Assembly (NCBI GenBank): GCA_021397835.1
Contig: JAJFZO010000184.1
Location: forward strand, 1,054,001 to 1,118,000
Origin: Moringa oleifera
Taxonomy: Eukaryota; Streptophyta; Magnoliopsida; Brassicales; Moringaceae
Direction of reading: 5' to 3'
DNA: 64,000 bases
In this document: piece after piece, positions 48,701 to 60,500 of the stretch
How positions within the stretch are numbered: the stretch's first letter is position 1
How the letters are laid out: each line of letters begins with the position of its first letter
Made by a program: the position numbers and the translations under genes
Notes under the pieces: generated by a model
Told to the model about the DNA's origin: nothing
Seen by the model: only the letters and a program-made list of their open reading frames with translations
Databases searched by the model: none

Positions 48701-49080
48701 CTTTCAAAATAATTTGGGTTACTATCATACTTAGCAAAAGCCTCATGCACCATCTCTCTTGTGTTATTAACTTTACCTTTATATATAATTTTCTATTGAA
48801 CTCTAGGATTCTTACTTGTAGAAGACCTAAATAAGGTTTCTTCCCCATGCCATATTCAATTCTGATAACTATGATCAATTCCGTTGACAAATAAATGATC
48901 CTGAATCTCACATGGAGTACCATGTTTCATATTACTGCACTTAGTGCATGGACAACATATGAACTCATAATTCTCTGCATTATGAATTGTAAAATCCAAG
49001 AATTTTTGTACCCTTTTATCATATTCTTCTGACATTCTATCAACAAACATCCATGTTTTATCTATTATTATGTTAACAAG
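45740..49080 (-). pseudogene. TNP2 transposase with DUF4218 and DUF4216 remnants of CACTA-2
   Basis: Read on the minus strand: transposase-associated domain at 49070-48856 (TWMFVDRMSEEY, ICCPCTKCSNMKHGTPCEI); a spacer with LLGDAKRPLYL and FTKLSALVKLYNLKVKYD (48770-48600); VLKALGMDYERIYACPNDC (48500); ISRWKVMKNSKK...GVPAKILWYFP with FETLEQLRWHS (48405-48199); catalytic remnants to 47660; PDGYTSNIQNL...SHDRNTLMQQLLLITLQGLL (47256-47065); DUF4218 traces at 46950-46690 (QAHLYVLLNINEVQPYI); and DUF4216 at 45974-45747 (ARQLFYIEDPINARWSIIL). There are many stops and shifts. The order equals CACTA-1, but decay is much deeper, so this copy is older. Confidence 0.78.
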
Positions 49081-49479
49081 TGTATCCTACAAAAATGTAT
49101 ATATGTAAATACACATACCACCCAAACTCCAAAGGTATGTGGTCTTATACCATTTAGAAATATACATTTATATGAAATATATGTAGATCATTGTTTATTT
49201 TATTTTTTAAAAAATTTCAGCAACATATCCTTATAGTTCTCCAAGTACAAGACTTATATATGAGTGAGTGTTTTTTGTTATCAAAACATTCATTAATATC
49301 CATTTGTATGTACCCGAAGAACAATGAAAAAAATACTGCACACAAAATAAAATAAATAATAATGCACTTAAGCACATAAATATAACATTCTCAGACTATC
49401 AAATCTGGACAATTCAAGAATTATTAGCACACTATTTATATCAATACACGTGTGAAACACATGAACGATAATAAATGTT

Positions 49480-50330
49480 TATTAATAATTCTAAAACGAT
49501 ATCTAAAAATAAATGCCCTAAAACTTAATTAATAATAATTATCATGAGTAATAATTAATTATTTTATAATTATTAATATAAAAGCATTTATCAAATTAAG
49601 TAATAAGGATATGAAAATATTTTATTATTCTATAATATTTAATTTTAAATAATTATATAAAAGTAATGTGGAGTGTATGTATGTTAATGAATTTTAAAAA
49701 AACCTATAAAAAAAGGGAGATTAAAATGCATACTTGACATTAAACTCTAGTCAACAAGAATTTATTTAATTAATTACTTTACATCTAATTAATTAAAAAT
49801 ATTTATTTAATTGTTAATTAAAGTATTAGTTACTAACTAATTAATTAATCTAATTTGTCAAAATCTAATTAATTATTTAACATCTACTTAATTACTTAAC
49901 ATCCACTTAATTAATTATGTATCTAATTAACATTCACTTAATATCTAATTGACATCTAATTTTCTTCTAATTAACTAAGAAATATCTAATTAATTATCTA
50001 ACTAATACTTTCTTATGAACTCAAATTAATTTGTTACTAACTAATTAATTAATATATAATTAACTAAGAAACATCTAAGTATATTTCATCTAAGCATCTA
50101 ACTAACATATAATTAATTATTTAATATCTACTTAATTATTTAACATCTACTTAATTAATTAATTAGGATTTACTTAATTAATTAATTATTAAACTAACAT
50201 CAAATTATAGTCAAAATAATTAGTTATAAACTAATTAATTAACATATAATTTCTTGATTTACAACTAAATACCTAATTGATATCTAATTACTTAATTTGC
50301 TTCTAATTAATATGCCATACATAATGACAA
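49480..50330. repeat. TAATTAAT-rich tract in the leader region of CACTA-2
   Basis: Degenerate ATCTAATTAA / TTAATTAACATCTA words run for about 850 bases between the TNP2 start and the leader, exactly as in CACTA-0. Confidence 0.75.
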
Positions 50331-50629
50331 CTAAGAAACTCATACGTACATTGAACATTAACATACCCATATAGATACACATTGAGAATTCATATACCTA
50401 TATATCAATATATCCATATATCCATTAAAAATTAGTATACCGATATGAATCTTAACATACCTATATATACCATACATATCGAACAATCAAAAACCTAAAC
50501 AAATCAAACGTTGAAGTATCCAGAAATTAAGTTACCTAAACAAGGATTAACATATCCATATATAAATCAAAGATTACAATACCAAATGCATGATAGATTA
50601 AACTTTCTAGAGACATTATATATCTCTCT

Positions 50630-50961
50630 TCACTCACATCTCTCCTCACCCTATTAAAACATTTGAGATCTCAAAAAGTGTGAGAAAGACTCACATATTC
50701 ATCATACAAGGAGGAAGAGATCTTTTAAAATTGGGGAGGATATACCCAAATAAGTGGGCAAAAAATGGATTGATCGGGAAAGACAAACCAAAGATCATTT
50801 CATTTTATAGGAAGTCGACTGAAGAAGAGAACCAGCCGAACCGGCAAGATAGAAAATGATGTGACGAGACGAAGAGAAAAAAGTTATTGGAGAAAATAAT
50901 CCTCGGCACCCAAATTTTGATACCCATTTTAGGGTATCAGGGCCTTTAAATAGGCACAATT
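50630..50961 (-). promoter_or_regulatory. Leader and TATA-like site of the CACTA-2 TNP2 gene
   Basis: The minus strand reads TATTTAAAGGCCC at about 50952-50940, upstream of a purine-rich leader. The corresponding point of CACTA-0 is GGCCTTAAATG, where the MULE inserted. Confidence 0.4.
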
Positions 50962-50979
50962 TCTTTTCGATTTATTAAA

Positions 50980-52611
50980 AAACTGATGAGAAAGATATTA
51001 TATAACATTCGTTCATGATAGAACCGACATTAAAAACTTACATTTCATGTTGGTTTGATGAATTGGCATGAAATGCATGCCTTTTAATATCGTTTCTCTT
51101 TATGAACTGATGTTAAAACTTCAATGTCATATCATTCATCAAACCGATGTGAAATTTGTGTATTTTAATTTCAGTTTTCTATTAAATTGATGTTAAAAAC
51201 TTCAATTTAAACAACCAAAAGATAAAGATAGCTTATTCAACAATTGGCATCTATATGGTGAAAGTTCTTGTCAAGCATTTTTAGAAATCCCAATGCTAAC
51301 CAACGTCATTGTTCTCACAGACATAAGCCAGACACTTTTGTCTCTTAACAGCTTTTGCTTTGGTTCATCTTTGTTTCTTTTCATTCTCTTTTAACTTTAT
51401 ATATAGGCAATGAACTTGAAGAACTATTGAACAGTTTGAATAATTTCTTGATTATGGAAAACTATGCCTCGATAAGTCGAGAAAAGCATACAGTGGTGGC
51501 AGATATGGACGAAACCTTGCTAAGAGGCCGTAACTCTTTCCTTTACTTTGCTCTTGTGGCCTTTGAAGTTAGTGGGGTCTTGAGGCTCCTCTTATTGCTC
51601 TTTGCCTTACCACTTGCAGGGCTTCTCTACTATTTCATCTTTGAGTCTATAGGGATCCAAATTCTCATCTTTGCAACACTCATTGGGATAAAGATGAGTG
51701 ACATTAAGTTAGTGGTTTGAGCAGTCCTACTGAACTTCTGTGGTAGTGATCTCCACTTAGAGACTTGGCGAGTGTTTTCTTCTTGCGGGAAACTTTGCAT
51801 CCTCACTGCAAATCCAAGAATCATGGTGGAGGCATTCTTGAAAGATTACTTGGGAGTTGATTTGGTTTTGGGCACTGAAATCATAACTTATAAAGGCAGA
51901 GCCACCAGACTTATTCGTCGGCTGAGGTGCTGATGAGGAAAAGCAAAGCCACTGCTCTCCAAAAGGCTTTTGGCAAGTCACAGCTTGGGATTGGACTCGA
52001 CGATAGACATATTGGTATATCTTTCTGGATATTATGCAAGGTTAGAAAAATGATCAATTCACCTCAGCCTATTTAATTTTTTTATTTCTTCCTAATGATT
52101 TCAAGGTCAAAGGCTTATATATCAGTACTATGTTGTTTGACCCAATTTTCCTCTCAACTTCACTTGGCCGTCCCATCCTTGCAATGACCTACTCAGTGTC
52201 TCGACTTTTTGCGATTATCTTTCCCATCAAGACTATTAGGCTTACCTGTGATCGAGCCATTGATGCATCCATCATCAAGAAATCATGCATATCACGTTGG
52301 TTCTCTCGTGGATCAATGCGAAACACATGAAATTCATGTTGGTTTGATGAATCGATGTGAAATGCATGCATTTTAATGTCAGTTAACAAGATAACTGACA
52401 TTAAAAACTTCAATTTCACATTGGTTCATCAAACCGACATGAAAGACATGCATGTTAATGTCGGTTTCATTGAAAATTGACGTGAAATTTGTTCCTTTAA
52501 TGTTAATTTATTATGAAATCATCATCTAATCTTTTTGATCTATTTTTAATGACATTTTTTGTTAAAACTTGCATCTATTATGTGTCATTAAAAATCAATT
52601 TTGTTGTAATG
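50980..52611. repeat. Right subterminal region of CACTA-2
   Basis: Motifs AACCGACATTAAAAACTT, CATGTTGGTTTGATGAAT and TTTAATGTCGGTTT recur in both orientations at 51020-51210 and 52320-52510, thus on both sides of the GPAT fragment. The outermost 100 bases contain CATCATCTAATC and TGTCATTAAAA, like the left end. Confidence 0.65.
51454..52297 (+). pseudogene. Captured fragment of a glycerol-3-phosphate acyltransferase (GPAT2/3-like) gene
   Basis: Land-plant GPATs join a HAD-like phosphatase domain to an acyltransferase domain and make lysophosphatidic acid for lipid, cutin or suberin synthesis. Segment A (51490-52040) covers the N-terminal domain: [40 protein letters not shown], then past a TGA at 51718 [30 protein letters not shown] and [14 protein letters not shown]. 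After a frameshift near 51915 it continues ALQKAFGKSQLGIGLDDRH to LCK. An intron-like 52041-52105 (GTTAG to TTTCAAG) follows. Segment B (52106-52297) is acyltransferase sequence: [21 protein letters not shown] and [10 protein letters not shown]. The HAD motif reads DMDET where GPATs usually have DxDGT. About 150 residues between A and B and the whole C-terminus are missing. The fragment lies opposite in strand to the element's own genes. Confidence 0.85.
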
Positions 52612-53970
52612 TACTAAAAATTTGAATTAATACACTTATGAATATCCAAATTAATATGAGATATTCACCGATCAGATTAATCATATTTCATTTACGGATT
52701 CTTAAATCATGTTGCATTCACCTAAACAAATGAGATGCATATATGATAATTAATATACTTAAAAATGTCAAAATTAGAATGAGATATTGTTCATTAGAAA
52801 TTCTAGAATAGTGGGTGGAATTTACTTGCAAATAGTATTTTCAACCAATTTGCACAAAGTCTTAATTTTGTTATATTTCATAATCACAATGCACATTTAC
52901 TAGATTTTAAAACCCCATTGGTTATTGTATAATTGTATTTAACTTCTCCAATGGTATGCATAGGTTGACAACTCTATCAAAAATATATTGTTTGATTTTT
53001 GCATGATTCAAACAACTTTATAAAATGCATCACTATTCATTCATATAATACAACAATTATAAGAAAAATACTTATTAAATTAGCTTTTACTTGGGTAAAT
53101 ATGATAGGATAGCAGAGTTTAAAATCCGAAACCCTTTGCTAGAAAATTAGTGTCTATTATAACTCATAATAAAATTGTCAAATTTCTATTTAAATAATTG
53201 TTTAACATAACTTTTGTTATTTTGGTTGCATGGAGGGGCTATATTTATAGCTATTTCTATCTTGAAAGTTCTTAATTAAATCTTTGTTATTTTTTGTGCA
53301 ACCTCTTTCATAGGGATAATATCACTCGCATCTTATCAAAATATTAGACTTTATCTTACTTAACTAGAGTTCTTATCAATTGATATGTGTTTATTATTTG
53401 AGATTCAAGATGGCTTACCTTCTCGTAATGAAGCCACGAGAGCTTTAGTCACTTGCACAAATAAGTATATTTACCACAATAAGGTCATTATTACATAAAT
53501 ATCGTATATAAAAAAAGAGATGAAATAACAAAATCAGTTTATCTTCCTCTTTGTGAATTATTTTTTAGGATGAAACTATTGTGGGATCTTTATTGGTTTG
53601 TTTTTTATAGAAAAACCAAGCAAAATCCCACAAAATACAAGCTTAAACCTTGAAAAAAAGGTTGCAATAAATCAAGTTAACAAAATTTACTATAGTATGG
53701 CAATAGCCTATATCAAAGTTGGGTTCACTTCTGCTATGATTACGTATGTTTTTCAATTATAAATACAGTAGAACGATTCTTGTAGAAGCTAAACTTGAAT
53801 ATACAATTCTTAATGAAACTATGTCTATGCAATGTTTCAATCCTATAAAAAAAATTAACATCATGACAATAAAAATTTACAAGATAAATCTTATTTTCCT
53901 TCTTTTTTTTTCTTTTTTTTTATTTTATTCTAAGCAATTAGTACAGATTTGCAAATATCTTTGCTAGGTA
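52612..53970. other. AT-rich interval, nothing recognised
   Basis: No convincing reading frame or repeat. Short open frame at 53746-53967 is A/T-driven. Confidence 0.4.
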
Positions 53971-54480
53971 GACTACAACATAATAGATTTTAGTAGCAAT
54001 TATTTTGATTTTTGGCTATAATCATAATTGTAATTAAGATTTTTATCGACAATTATTCAAAAGTTAACGTATCTGAGATTGAAAAAGCCCTATAATGATA
54101 ATTATGATGATATTATTGATAAAGACATAAAATAATTATCACTAAAAAACTACGTATTTAACAATAGTTATTAGTGGCAATTGTTAATTGCCACTAGATG
54201 TAAATTGACTTTTGTTTTATTTGTGACAATTAACAAATATTGTTAAAGGCAAATATATCTAGCTATGTTTGATAAAAAAATTATTAATTGCCACTAAAGG
54301 CGAATTGACATTTGTGTTGTTTGGGGCAATTAACAATTGTCACTAAAATATTTTGTTATTATCAATATTATTTGATGTTAAATATTAATATAATTGTCAT
54401 TATAAATTTTTTTGATGTTGAATTTATGATAGCAATTAACATTTATCACTAAAAAGATTACAAATTATTGTTTATCAATC
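53971..54480. mobile_element. Possible end of another CACTA-like element (CACTA-3)
   Basis: GACTACAACATAATAGATTT differs at its first base from a CACTACAACA terminus and is followed by TTAGTAGCAATTATTTTG. Further in, GGCAATTGTTAATTGCCACT and similar words repeat in both orientations (54175-54450), like subterminal repeats. No partner end or transposase was found to the right within the window. Confidence 0.4.
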
Positions 54481-55062
54481 GTTAAGCAAAAGGCATTAAA
54501 AGAGCTATTTACGTACAACTAATGAATTGTCACTATTTATTTTTTAAAGAATTATAAATAAAAATACAAAAATTAAAAATTTATGACTTACAACATGTAA
54601 TCAAAACAAATATACTCATTCATAATTAAAATATTTGTCTATATTGCATTTTCTTATATAACAAAATATACCTAAATGACAAATGGTCATTTAATGAAAA
54701 TAAAATTCAAAGTAAAAGTTAACTAATGCTTTCAAATTTAAAGAGTTAGAAAGAAATACATTAACTTCAAAAATACTATTTGTCAATCTCCAATAAATTA
54801 TGGTTTAGTTTTAATGTATGACTTAAAAATAAAAATACATGTAAGAATGATCCATGAAATACAAGTAATATCTTATAAGAATGAATAAATAATGCTTACC
54901 TTAAAAAATTTATACATGGGACATTAATTACTTTGTGGAACACCTCTATGAGCACTCTATGCATTAAAAATCTAATAAACATAGAAAATAAGAACACGTG
55001 AACTATGATCCAATAAGAGATATAATCTTATCTTGAATTGTAGACACAATAGGCAATAAATA

Positions 55063-55064
<2 letters not shown>

Positions 55065-55102
<38 letters not shown>
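55065..55102. repeat. (TA)n microsatellite
   Basis: Nineteen uninterrupted TA units. Confidence 0.9.
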
Positions 55103-55104
<2 letters not shown>

Positions 55105-55439
55105 AAGCTTCAATATCTTAACAAAGTAAGCAAACTTTGGACAAATCGGAAGAAAATTTAGTTTAAAAAAGTCATTTACAATTATTCTTCCTATCAAAAG
55201 TTGACAATCACTTTAATATTGTCAATGGTCCAAACTAAAATTTCTAAAATAATAGTCAAGAAGATAAAATAAGTCCATTTACAAGGCACATGCTAGGAGA
55301 AGAACATACAGAATATCGTATTCTTGCTCCATTTAATTTTGAAGCTCCTCAGCTTCCATGAAATCATAGGAAAAATTATTTAGAAAAATAAAATGCAAGT
55401 AATTAACATTGATCACATCATAACATGTAATGATACTAG

Positions 55440-55580
55440 TCATCCAGTATCCTCATCAATATTTGCATCGTCGTAAAGGATTTGAGGTAGATCAAAGAAG
55501 TTGCAAGAGCTCTCACAATACTCACTTTCATAATTCTCAATTTTAATGATTGGTATTTGTCTATTGCCAAAGGCCGCCAT
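55440..55580 (-). other. Short open frame, possibly a copia gag start
   Basis: A 46-codon frame begins MAAFGNRQIPIIKIENYES and ends in an acidic stretch. The opening resembles the first residues of some plant Ty1/copia gag proteins (a short lead, then IPxxxxENY). The rest does not continue that family. Low confidence. Confidence 0.2.
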
Positions 55581-57691
55581 TCTACTAAAATGATTATCTC
55601 ACATATCTACTTGTGATTTATTATTTAATCAACTGTTATCAACTTTTAAGTTGTCTTAAATAAAAAGAAATTAAAATTAATTAAAATTAAAAAGTGTTGC
55701 TCAAGAGATGAATCTCAAAAAAGCATAATTATCAACTTTTATGTTGTCTAAAATAAAAAAAAATAAAATTCATTAAAATTAAAAAGTGTTACTTAAGAGA
55801 TAAAACAAAATCTAAGCGCAATAATTACCATGAAATTACCTGTATCAAGATAAAAGTTTTGCCAGGGTGATGATCATATAATATAACTCTTTATGAAAAA
55901 TAACAAGTCTCCTGAAGATGGCATTATCACACTGAATGTTCAAGAAAATTGACACTTATTAGACTTGGAAGTACTATTTCTACACAATAAATGTTATCTT
56001 TTTGAGTAGAATAAGCATAGTAGATTTTCAAATTATATGTCATCTTTCAACCAATTTTCGCTCTTAGATATGTTATCTTTATCTAATATATCAAGAAATA
56101 ATCTAAGTTCAAATCTTACTTTCATAGAATTTCATGTTTTAAAATCAACATCTTTTAAAAAGACATGTTAGGAAAATTAACATATAAATATTATATTTCT
56201 ATGTGTATATCACTAAACTAGGTTTGTATTTCTTATTTTGTTTAGGCTTATGATTTTCGATAATTAGGTTTTCTCATCCGACAGTACCCACTAACTTGAC
56301 TAATTATTTTCATATTCTCTTGCTTTTCTCCTCTTTTAAGCACTGGTTTATAAGCAATACCTAATGGACTACTATAAGCATCCATTTCTAACCCTCCCTT
56401 TCTTTGGAACCTTTTTTCTTTCTTTTCTGTAACTTAAAGAAAACATTTTACTTAATTAATCGGCCCATACCAACAATAAAATGCAGTTAACATCAAGAAT
56501 CCTTGAGCAATGCTGTTAGTTGCAATCTAAGTTTCTTTCTCTATTTTTTAAATCATCAAGGGGCTATTAAGGGTCAAAACGTAGACTCTAACTTCATTTG
56601 AAGCTAACCACAATTCTTTGAAGTATGTTGCACTAGTAAATCTTACAATAAGAAAGAAAGGATTAATTAATGACTCCTTGCTAACAAATATCTGCACAGC
56701 TTTTCAATTAGTGATTACTTATTACTATCAAGTCCAATTAGCTTCACGCTAAGTACATGAGTATATTTCAAATGAAAAGCACAAATGCTCACCATCATTC
56801 TCATACTACTACAACTTTAACAAACTTGAAACTGGTTAATGTGTCTATAAGATCTTGATAAGGATTAAATGCCAAAGCAACCAAGTTTTCTCTATTGGGT
56901 TTTCCCCAATTCAACCTGATCCATTGTTTCTCCATGGTTGGGTCTTGGGAATGAAAGTAACTCCGGCAATAAACTAGCCATTAAACCTAACTTTTCAGGG
57001 AGAAAATTAAACACCATTTACTGCAACTCAACACCTCTAGTTTCCACCAAAAAAAGTAAGTTATGGTTTCAATATCATTAGAACACCATTGGAACCTCTG
57101 TTGGAAGAGGAATCATGATACGAGTTCTCTATTTTGCAATTAAACTTAGATGAAAGATGGGAAATAGGACAATAATTTTACATGCCATTTGGGAAAAATA
57201 GTTAGGGGAGATTTATTAACATAAACTCTGATTACATCATATTAAGCCAACAGAGAATTGAACATAATCAATGGATATATCAACATAAACTGCTAGCTCT
57301 AAGCAATTTCTTATATCAAACTTATCATACATGCTTGAAAAATAACTAGAGAAATATTTAAAATTGTATAAATAAGATGCTTTGCTCATCCTCTGATCAA
57401 TGATAATTAAGCTTGTAATTAAACCTAAGACGGATTAAAAAGTATAAACTAGAGTGTTACATAAGAGCACAAATAATAATTAGAAATTGAGGGCTATAAC
57501 CAAGTACACTTAGTCAAAGCCTAAATCAGGGTAACAAATCGCACTATGATTTTCCTTTTCAAATTTCTTTCCATTTTTTTTTGTTTCTCAGCAACCAAAC
57601 ATGAAGAACATTAGATATTGAAGTGATAATCATTATATTAGCAATAACCAAGTTATTCTTGGAAACCAATAAATGCTAAAACTCATATTAG

Positions 57692-57735
57692 AAAATAATA
57701 ATAATAATAATAATTATTATTATTATTATTATTTT
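57692..57735. repeat. 44-bp perfect palindrome of (AAT)n/(ATT)n
   Basis: Twenty-two bases of AAAATAAT-type triplets are followed with no spacer by their exact reverse complement. It could extrude as a cruciform. Confidence 0.95.
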
Positions 57736-58138
57736 ACTTCAATCTGCCAAAGGAGTAGATAAACCAAGAAAGAGAAACAAAAAATGACAATTCCTAAAGA
57801 AATGGCTCAAAATCTAACTCCTATTGAATCAAATCCATATTCAATAAAATAGAATTACATAAAAATCATTTTCAATAATGAAAAGTCCTATCAGTGCAAT
57901 TCTAGCATCGAACCAAATTTTGTAAGAATGAGTACACAAAAAATGTATATTAATATTACATTTTCATCTTACAGTTAGTATAAGACTATAACGAGGCATC
58001 ACTAAATAATTTATAAGGAAATAACTATAAATTTGTTTTATGTTACACTATTAATAATGTATTTAAAAAAATCAAAATAGAGTATGAGTTAAATCAATTT
58101 AGATTTTGAAAGTAAATAATATAACAATGATTTTCACC

Positions 58139-58470
58139 TTATTTGCTAATATTAATCCATCTTAATCCTTGTCGAATACTTTGAATGCTTCTTTCAACTT
58201 TTTCACAATATTTTGATGTAAGAAACATGGATTTTAGTGAACAGCTTGTTCCACATTTACAATAAATAGAAACTACCAGCTGTAGAAAGTTATCTTCATT
58301 TTTTTTGCCAAAATGTTCCACGATTCGTGAAAGATAATGGTGCCATTGGAATCAATACCAACCTCAGTAATAACCATGTCTTGAACTTCTTCCTTCCTTG
58401 GACTTTCATCTAGAGATTGGATCATTGTTGCGAACTCGTCCATCCTAATCAAGCTTGCAAAATGATATGG
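58139..58470 (-). pseudogene. Broken calmodulin-like (EF-hand) gene fragment
   Basis: Calmodulin-like proteins bind calcium through EF-hands. On the minus strand, from about 58465: FCKLD, a stop, DG (first loop, cut short), then DEFATMIQSLDESPRKEEVQ, DMV, TEVGIDSNGTIIFHESWNIL and AKKMK, matching the helix between EF-hands 1 and 2 and the second loop (D-x-N-G-T-I-x-F). About 120 unrelated bases follow, then in another frame LKEAFKVFDKD, stop, DGLILANK, the start of EF-hand 3 (the stop replaces the usual Gln or Asn position). Missing loop residues, two stops and a frameshift show it is dead. The unrelated piece between the two parts may be an old intron or an insertion. It might have been carried here by a transposon. 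Confidence 0.8.
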
Positions 58471-59089
58471 AGACTTATTATTCCGTCAATGCATCAACCA
58501 CGCCCTTGGTTCTGATCTTCAAATCTCTATAACAAAACTAAGCAAATTACGCTGCCCTAGAAAGTGACAAGATTAGAAGAAGAAATACAGGAAAGGTATC
58601 TACAATTGGTGTATTGTTCCTCTTAAAAAGGCTTTTCATATAAAATAGAGGCTAGTGAGAATCATTTGCTAAGAATGTATGGAAACTATCAAACACGGAT
58701 GATGAAAATTGCCATTGAAAGCTAGAAAATTTCAAAATTTTTGAGTCTTTGTATCAACAAAATGCCCTAAGCTGACCTAAGTGCAGATGACTTTATTCTT
58801 TGTTTTCCATTTTCTAAAGTTTTTTTTTTAATTATTTGTTATTTAACATATACATCAAAGTTGCTTTGTTAGTACAATCAATCAATAGTATTTTTCTCCT
58901 TTTATTTGTCATTATTTTTTAAGAATGATTTCATATTCTTAATTTAATTTTGTTATTGCATTAATTTATTATTTTATATTATAATAATTTTGAATCAAAC
59001 TTAAAAATTTAAGTATCAAAATTTAAAATTTAAAAACATTAAAATCATAATATTTTTATTATTTGAAAATAAAAATAGAAATGTTGTGT

Positions 59090-59090
<1 letters not shown>

Positions 59091-59116
<26 letters not shown>
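59091..59116. repeat. (AT)n microsatellite
   Basis: Thirteen AT units. Confidence 0.85.
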
Positions 59117-59120
<4 letters not shown>

Positions 59121-59489
59121 ATTTAATAAAAGTGAAGTTTTGTTGAAATCAACATATAAAGTTTCTAATACGTTTTGTTTAATAAATATTATTTTATTAT
59201 ACATAAATAAATATTTATTTAATTTGATATAAAAATTTTAAATTCATTTTAAAGGTAATTGTAAATAATAGCCATTAATAATTTATGTTTTAGTCACTAA
59301 TGCACAAAATTGTCAATATACATTTATAAATGGCAACTATTGAACAAAAGTCACAAAAAATATCAAAAAAATTCTTACAATATACATAAATATAATTTTC
59401 ATAATTTTCATTAAATATTTATCGTTAAAAAGTTATTTTGTTGAATTGGTAATTACAGCCATTGCCTAAAAGTATTGACGATTTGGTTT

Positions 59490-59930
59490 TTTTTTTTTTG
59501 GTGGGAGTTCCACCGTACTTGTTGCTTCTCCTAATATGCATGGGTGATTTTGCTAGCATATGTGCAAAGGTATTTGCACTTCTGAGAGTATGTTTATAAT
59601 GACATTTAACATGTTGAAAGGTTAACGAGAGGTGTCTACACATGCATCTCCCCATTTGTTAATGAGATGTAATAGCCATGTAATAGCCACTTTACACCAT
59701 TAGCAAACATTATTTAAGCGTGTAGCAAACTCCATGCCGTATTTTATTAGCATTAATTCACTCAGCAGATACGACTTTATAGCAGTTGACAAAGCACAAA
59801 ATATGATCCCACTTTCTCGTTTCTAGCTACTACCCCAAGCTTTGCTTGCTTGCTCGCTACATTGTAAGAGGCATCTATGTTTATTTTGATATATCTAGGT
59901 GATAAGGGCTGCCACTATGGTTGAATTCTT
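59490..59930 (-). pseudogene. RNase H-like (RVT_3 type) remnant, probably from a non-LTR retrotransposon
   Basis: The minus strand reads YIKINIDASYNVASKQAKLG then VVARNE (strand 1 with the first catalytic Asp, followed by the GLGVV-like strand). Further on in shifted frame come LSELMLIKYGMEFATRLNNV (second acidic site, helix) and finally HVKCHYKHTLRSANTFAHML AKS, like the HVxRxxNxxAHxLA end of this domain. Such domains end plant LINE polyproteins and also occur alone. Upstream sequence that would hold a reverse transcriptase is replaced by the gypsy-B LTR-like region. Confidence 0.6.
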
Positions 59931-60008
59931 ATCTGTTGGTTGTATGAACACTGTTTATGCACTTCTTGGATTGATCTTTTTGCTACTTTAAGAATAAATG
60001 CAGGTAAA

Positions 60009-60500
60009 TGTTGGATAAGAACCCTATATGGATAAAGGCCCAAACCTCATATAGGCCCACATGGATATGTAACGAAAGGTCCAATTGGCTACCAAGCCCG
60101 ATTAAATCTGGAAGGCCCAATACATATGGGAACCTAAGAATGGATAGTGTATGAGGAAGCCAAGGATGTACGAAGGACTAACGAAAGGAAAGAGGAAATA
60201 TGCTAAAGATGAGACAAGATAAGGTAGGCTTTGAACATGCATGGAGGAAAGGTGGGAGCCTAGCAAAGGTGGTTAAGCGAAGTAATGAAGGGGGAGGAGC
60301 AATGTTATAAAAGGGACAAGAGAGACAACCCCAAAAAGAGGCTTTTTGTAACATAACATTGGCATTGTTTATGGAAAATACTAATAAAAGGTCGCGTGCT
60401 TTCTCGAATATTTAGGAAGGAAGCGATGCCATATAAATTACCTACTGCAATCACCGAGGTGCCCACAGAATTGCCATAGTCTCTCAAAAATGGATTACAC
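60009..60500 (+). mobile_element. LTR-like promoter region of Ty3/gypsy element gypsy-B
   Basis: TGTTGGATAAGAACCC at 60009 is a plausible LTR start. TATAAAAG at 60306-60313 is followed by a leader (GGACAAGAGAGACAACCCC) and by AATACTAATAAAAGG, a likely polyadenylation region near 60380. The 3' LTR lies outside the window, so ends are not confirmed. gag follows about 400 bases downstream. Confidence 0.5.

Larger units (their letters stand above)
41137..52611 (-). mobile_element. CACTA-2: decayed CACTA element, genes on minus strand, with captured GPAT fragment
   Basis: The end at 41137 reads CACTACAACAAAATATG then TCTTTAATGACA. The inverted end at 52611 reads CATTACAACAAAATTGATTT then TTAATGACA, with the third base of CACTA changed to T. 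About 24 of the outer 29 bases match. Inside, read from right to left: subterminal repeats with a GPAT fragment, a TATA-like site and leader, a TAATTAAT tract, TNP2, DUF4218, DUF4216, a TNPA-like gene, a 58-bp repeat and subterminal repeats. The flanking triplets (ATA and TAC) do not match, so a clean target duplication is absent. Nested insertions cannot be excluded. Confidence 0.7.
54480..57690. other. AT-rich interval with no recognised gene
   Basis: Apart from the entries at 55065 and 55440, this stretch shows no coding sequence I can name. A tract at 55650-55830 has two copies of a TATCAACTTTTAWGTTGTC...AAAATTAAAAAGTGTT segment about 110 bases apart. Sequence near 56880-56960 looks less AT-rich but gave no family match. 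Confidence 0.35.

Noticed and set aside
55003..55197. Open frame containing an alternating IYIYIY stretch
   Set aside because: Translation of the (TA)n microsatellite.
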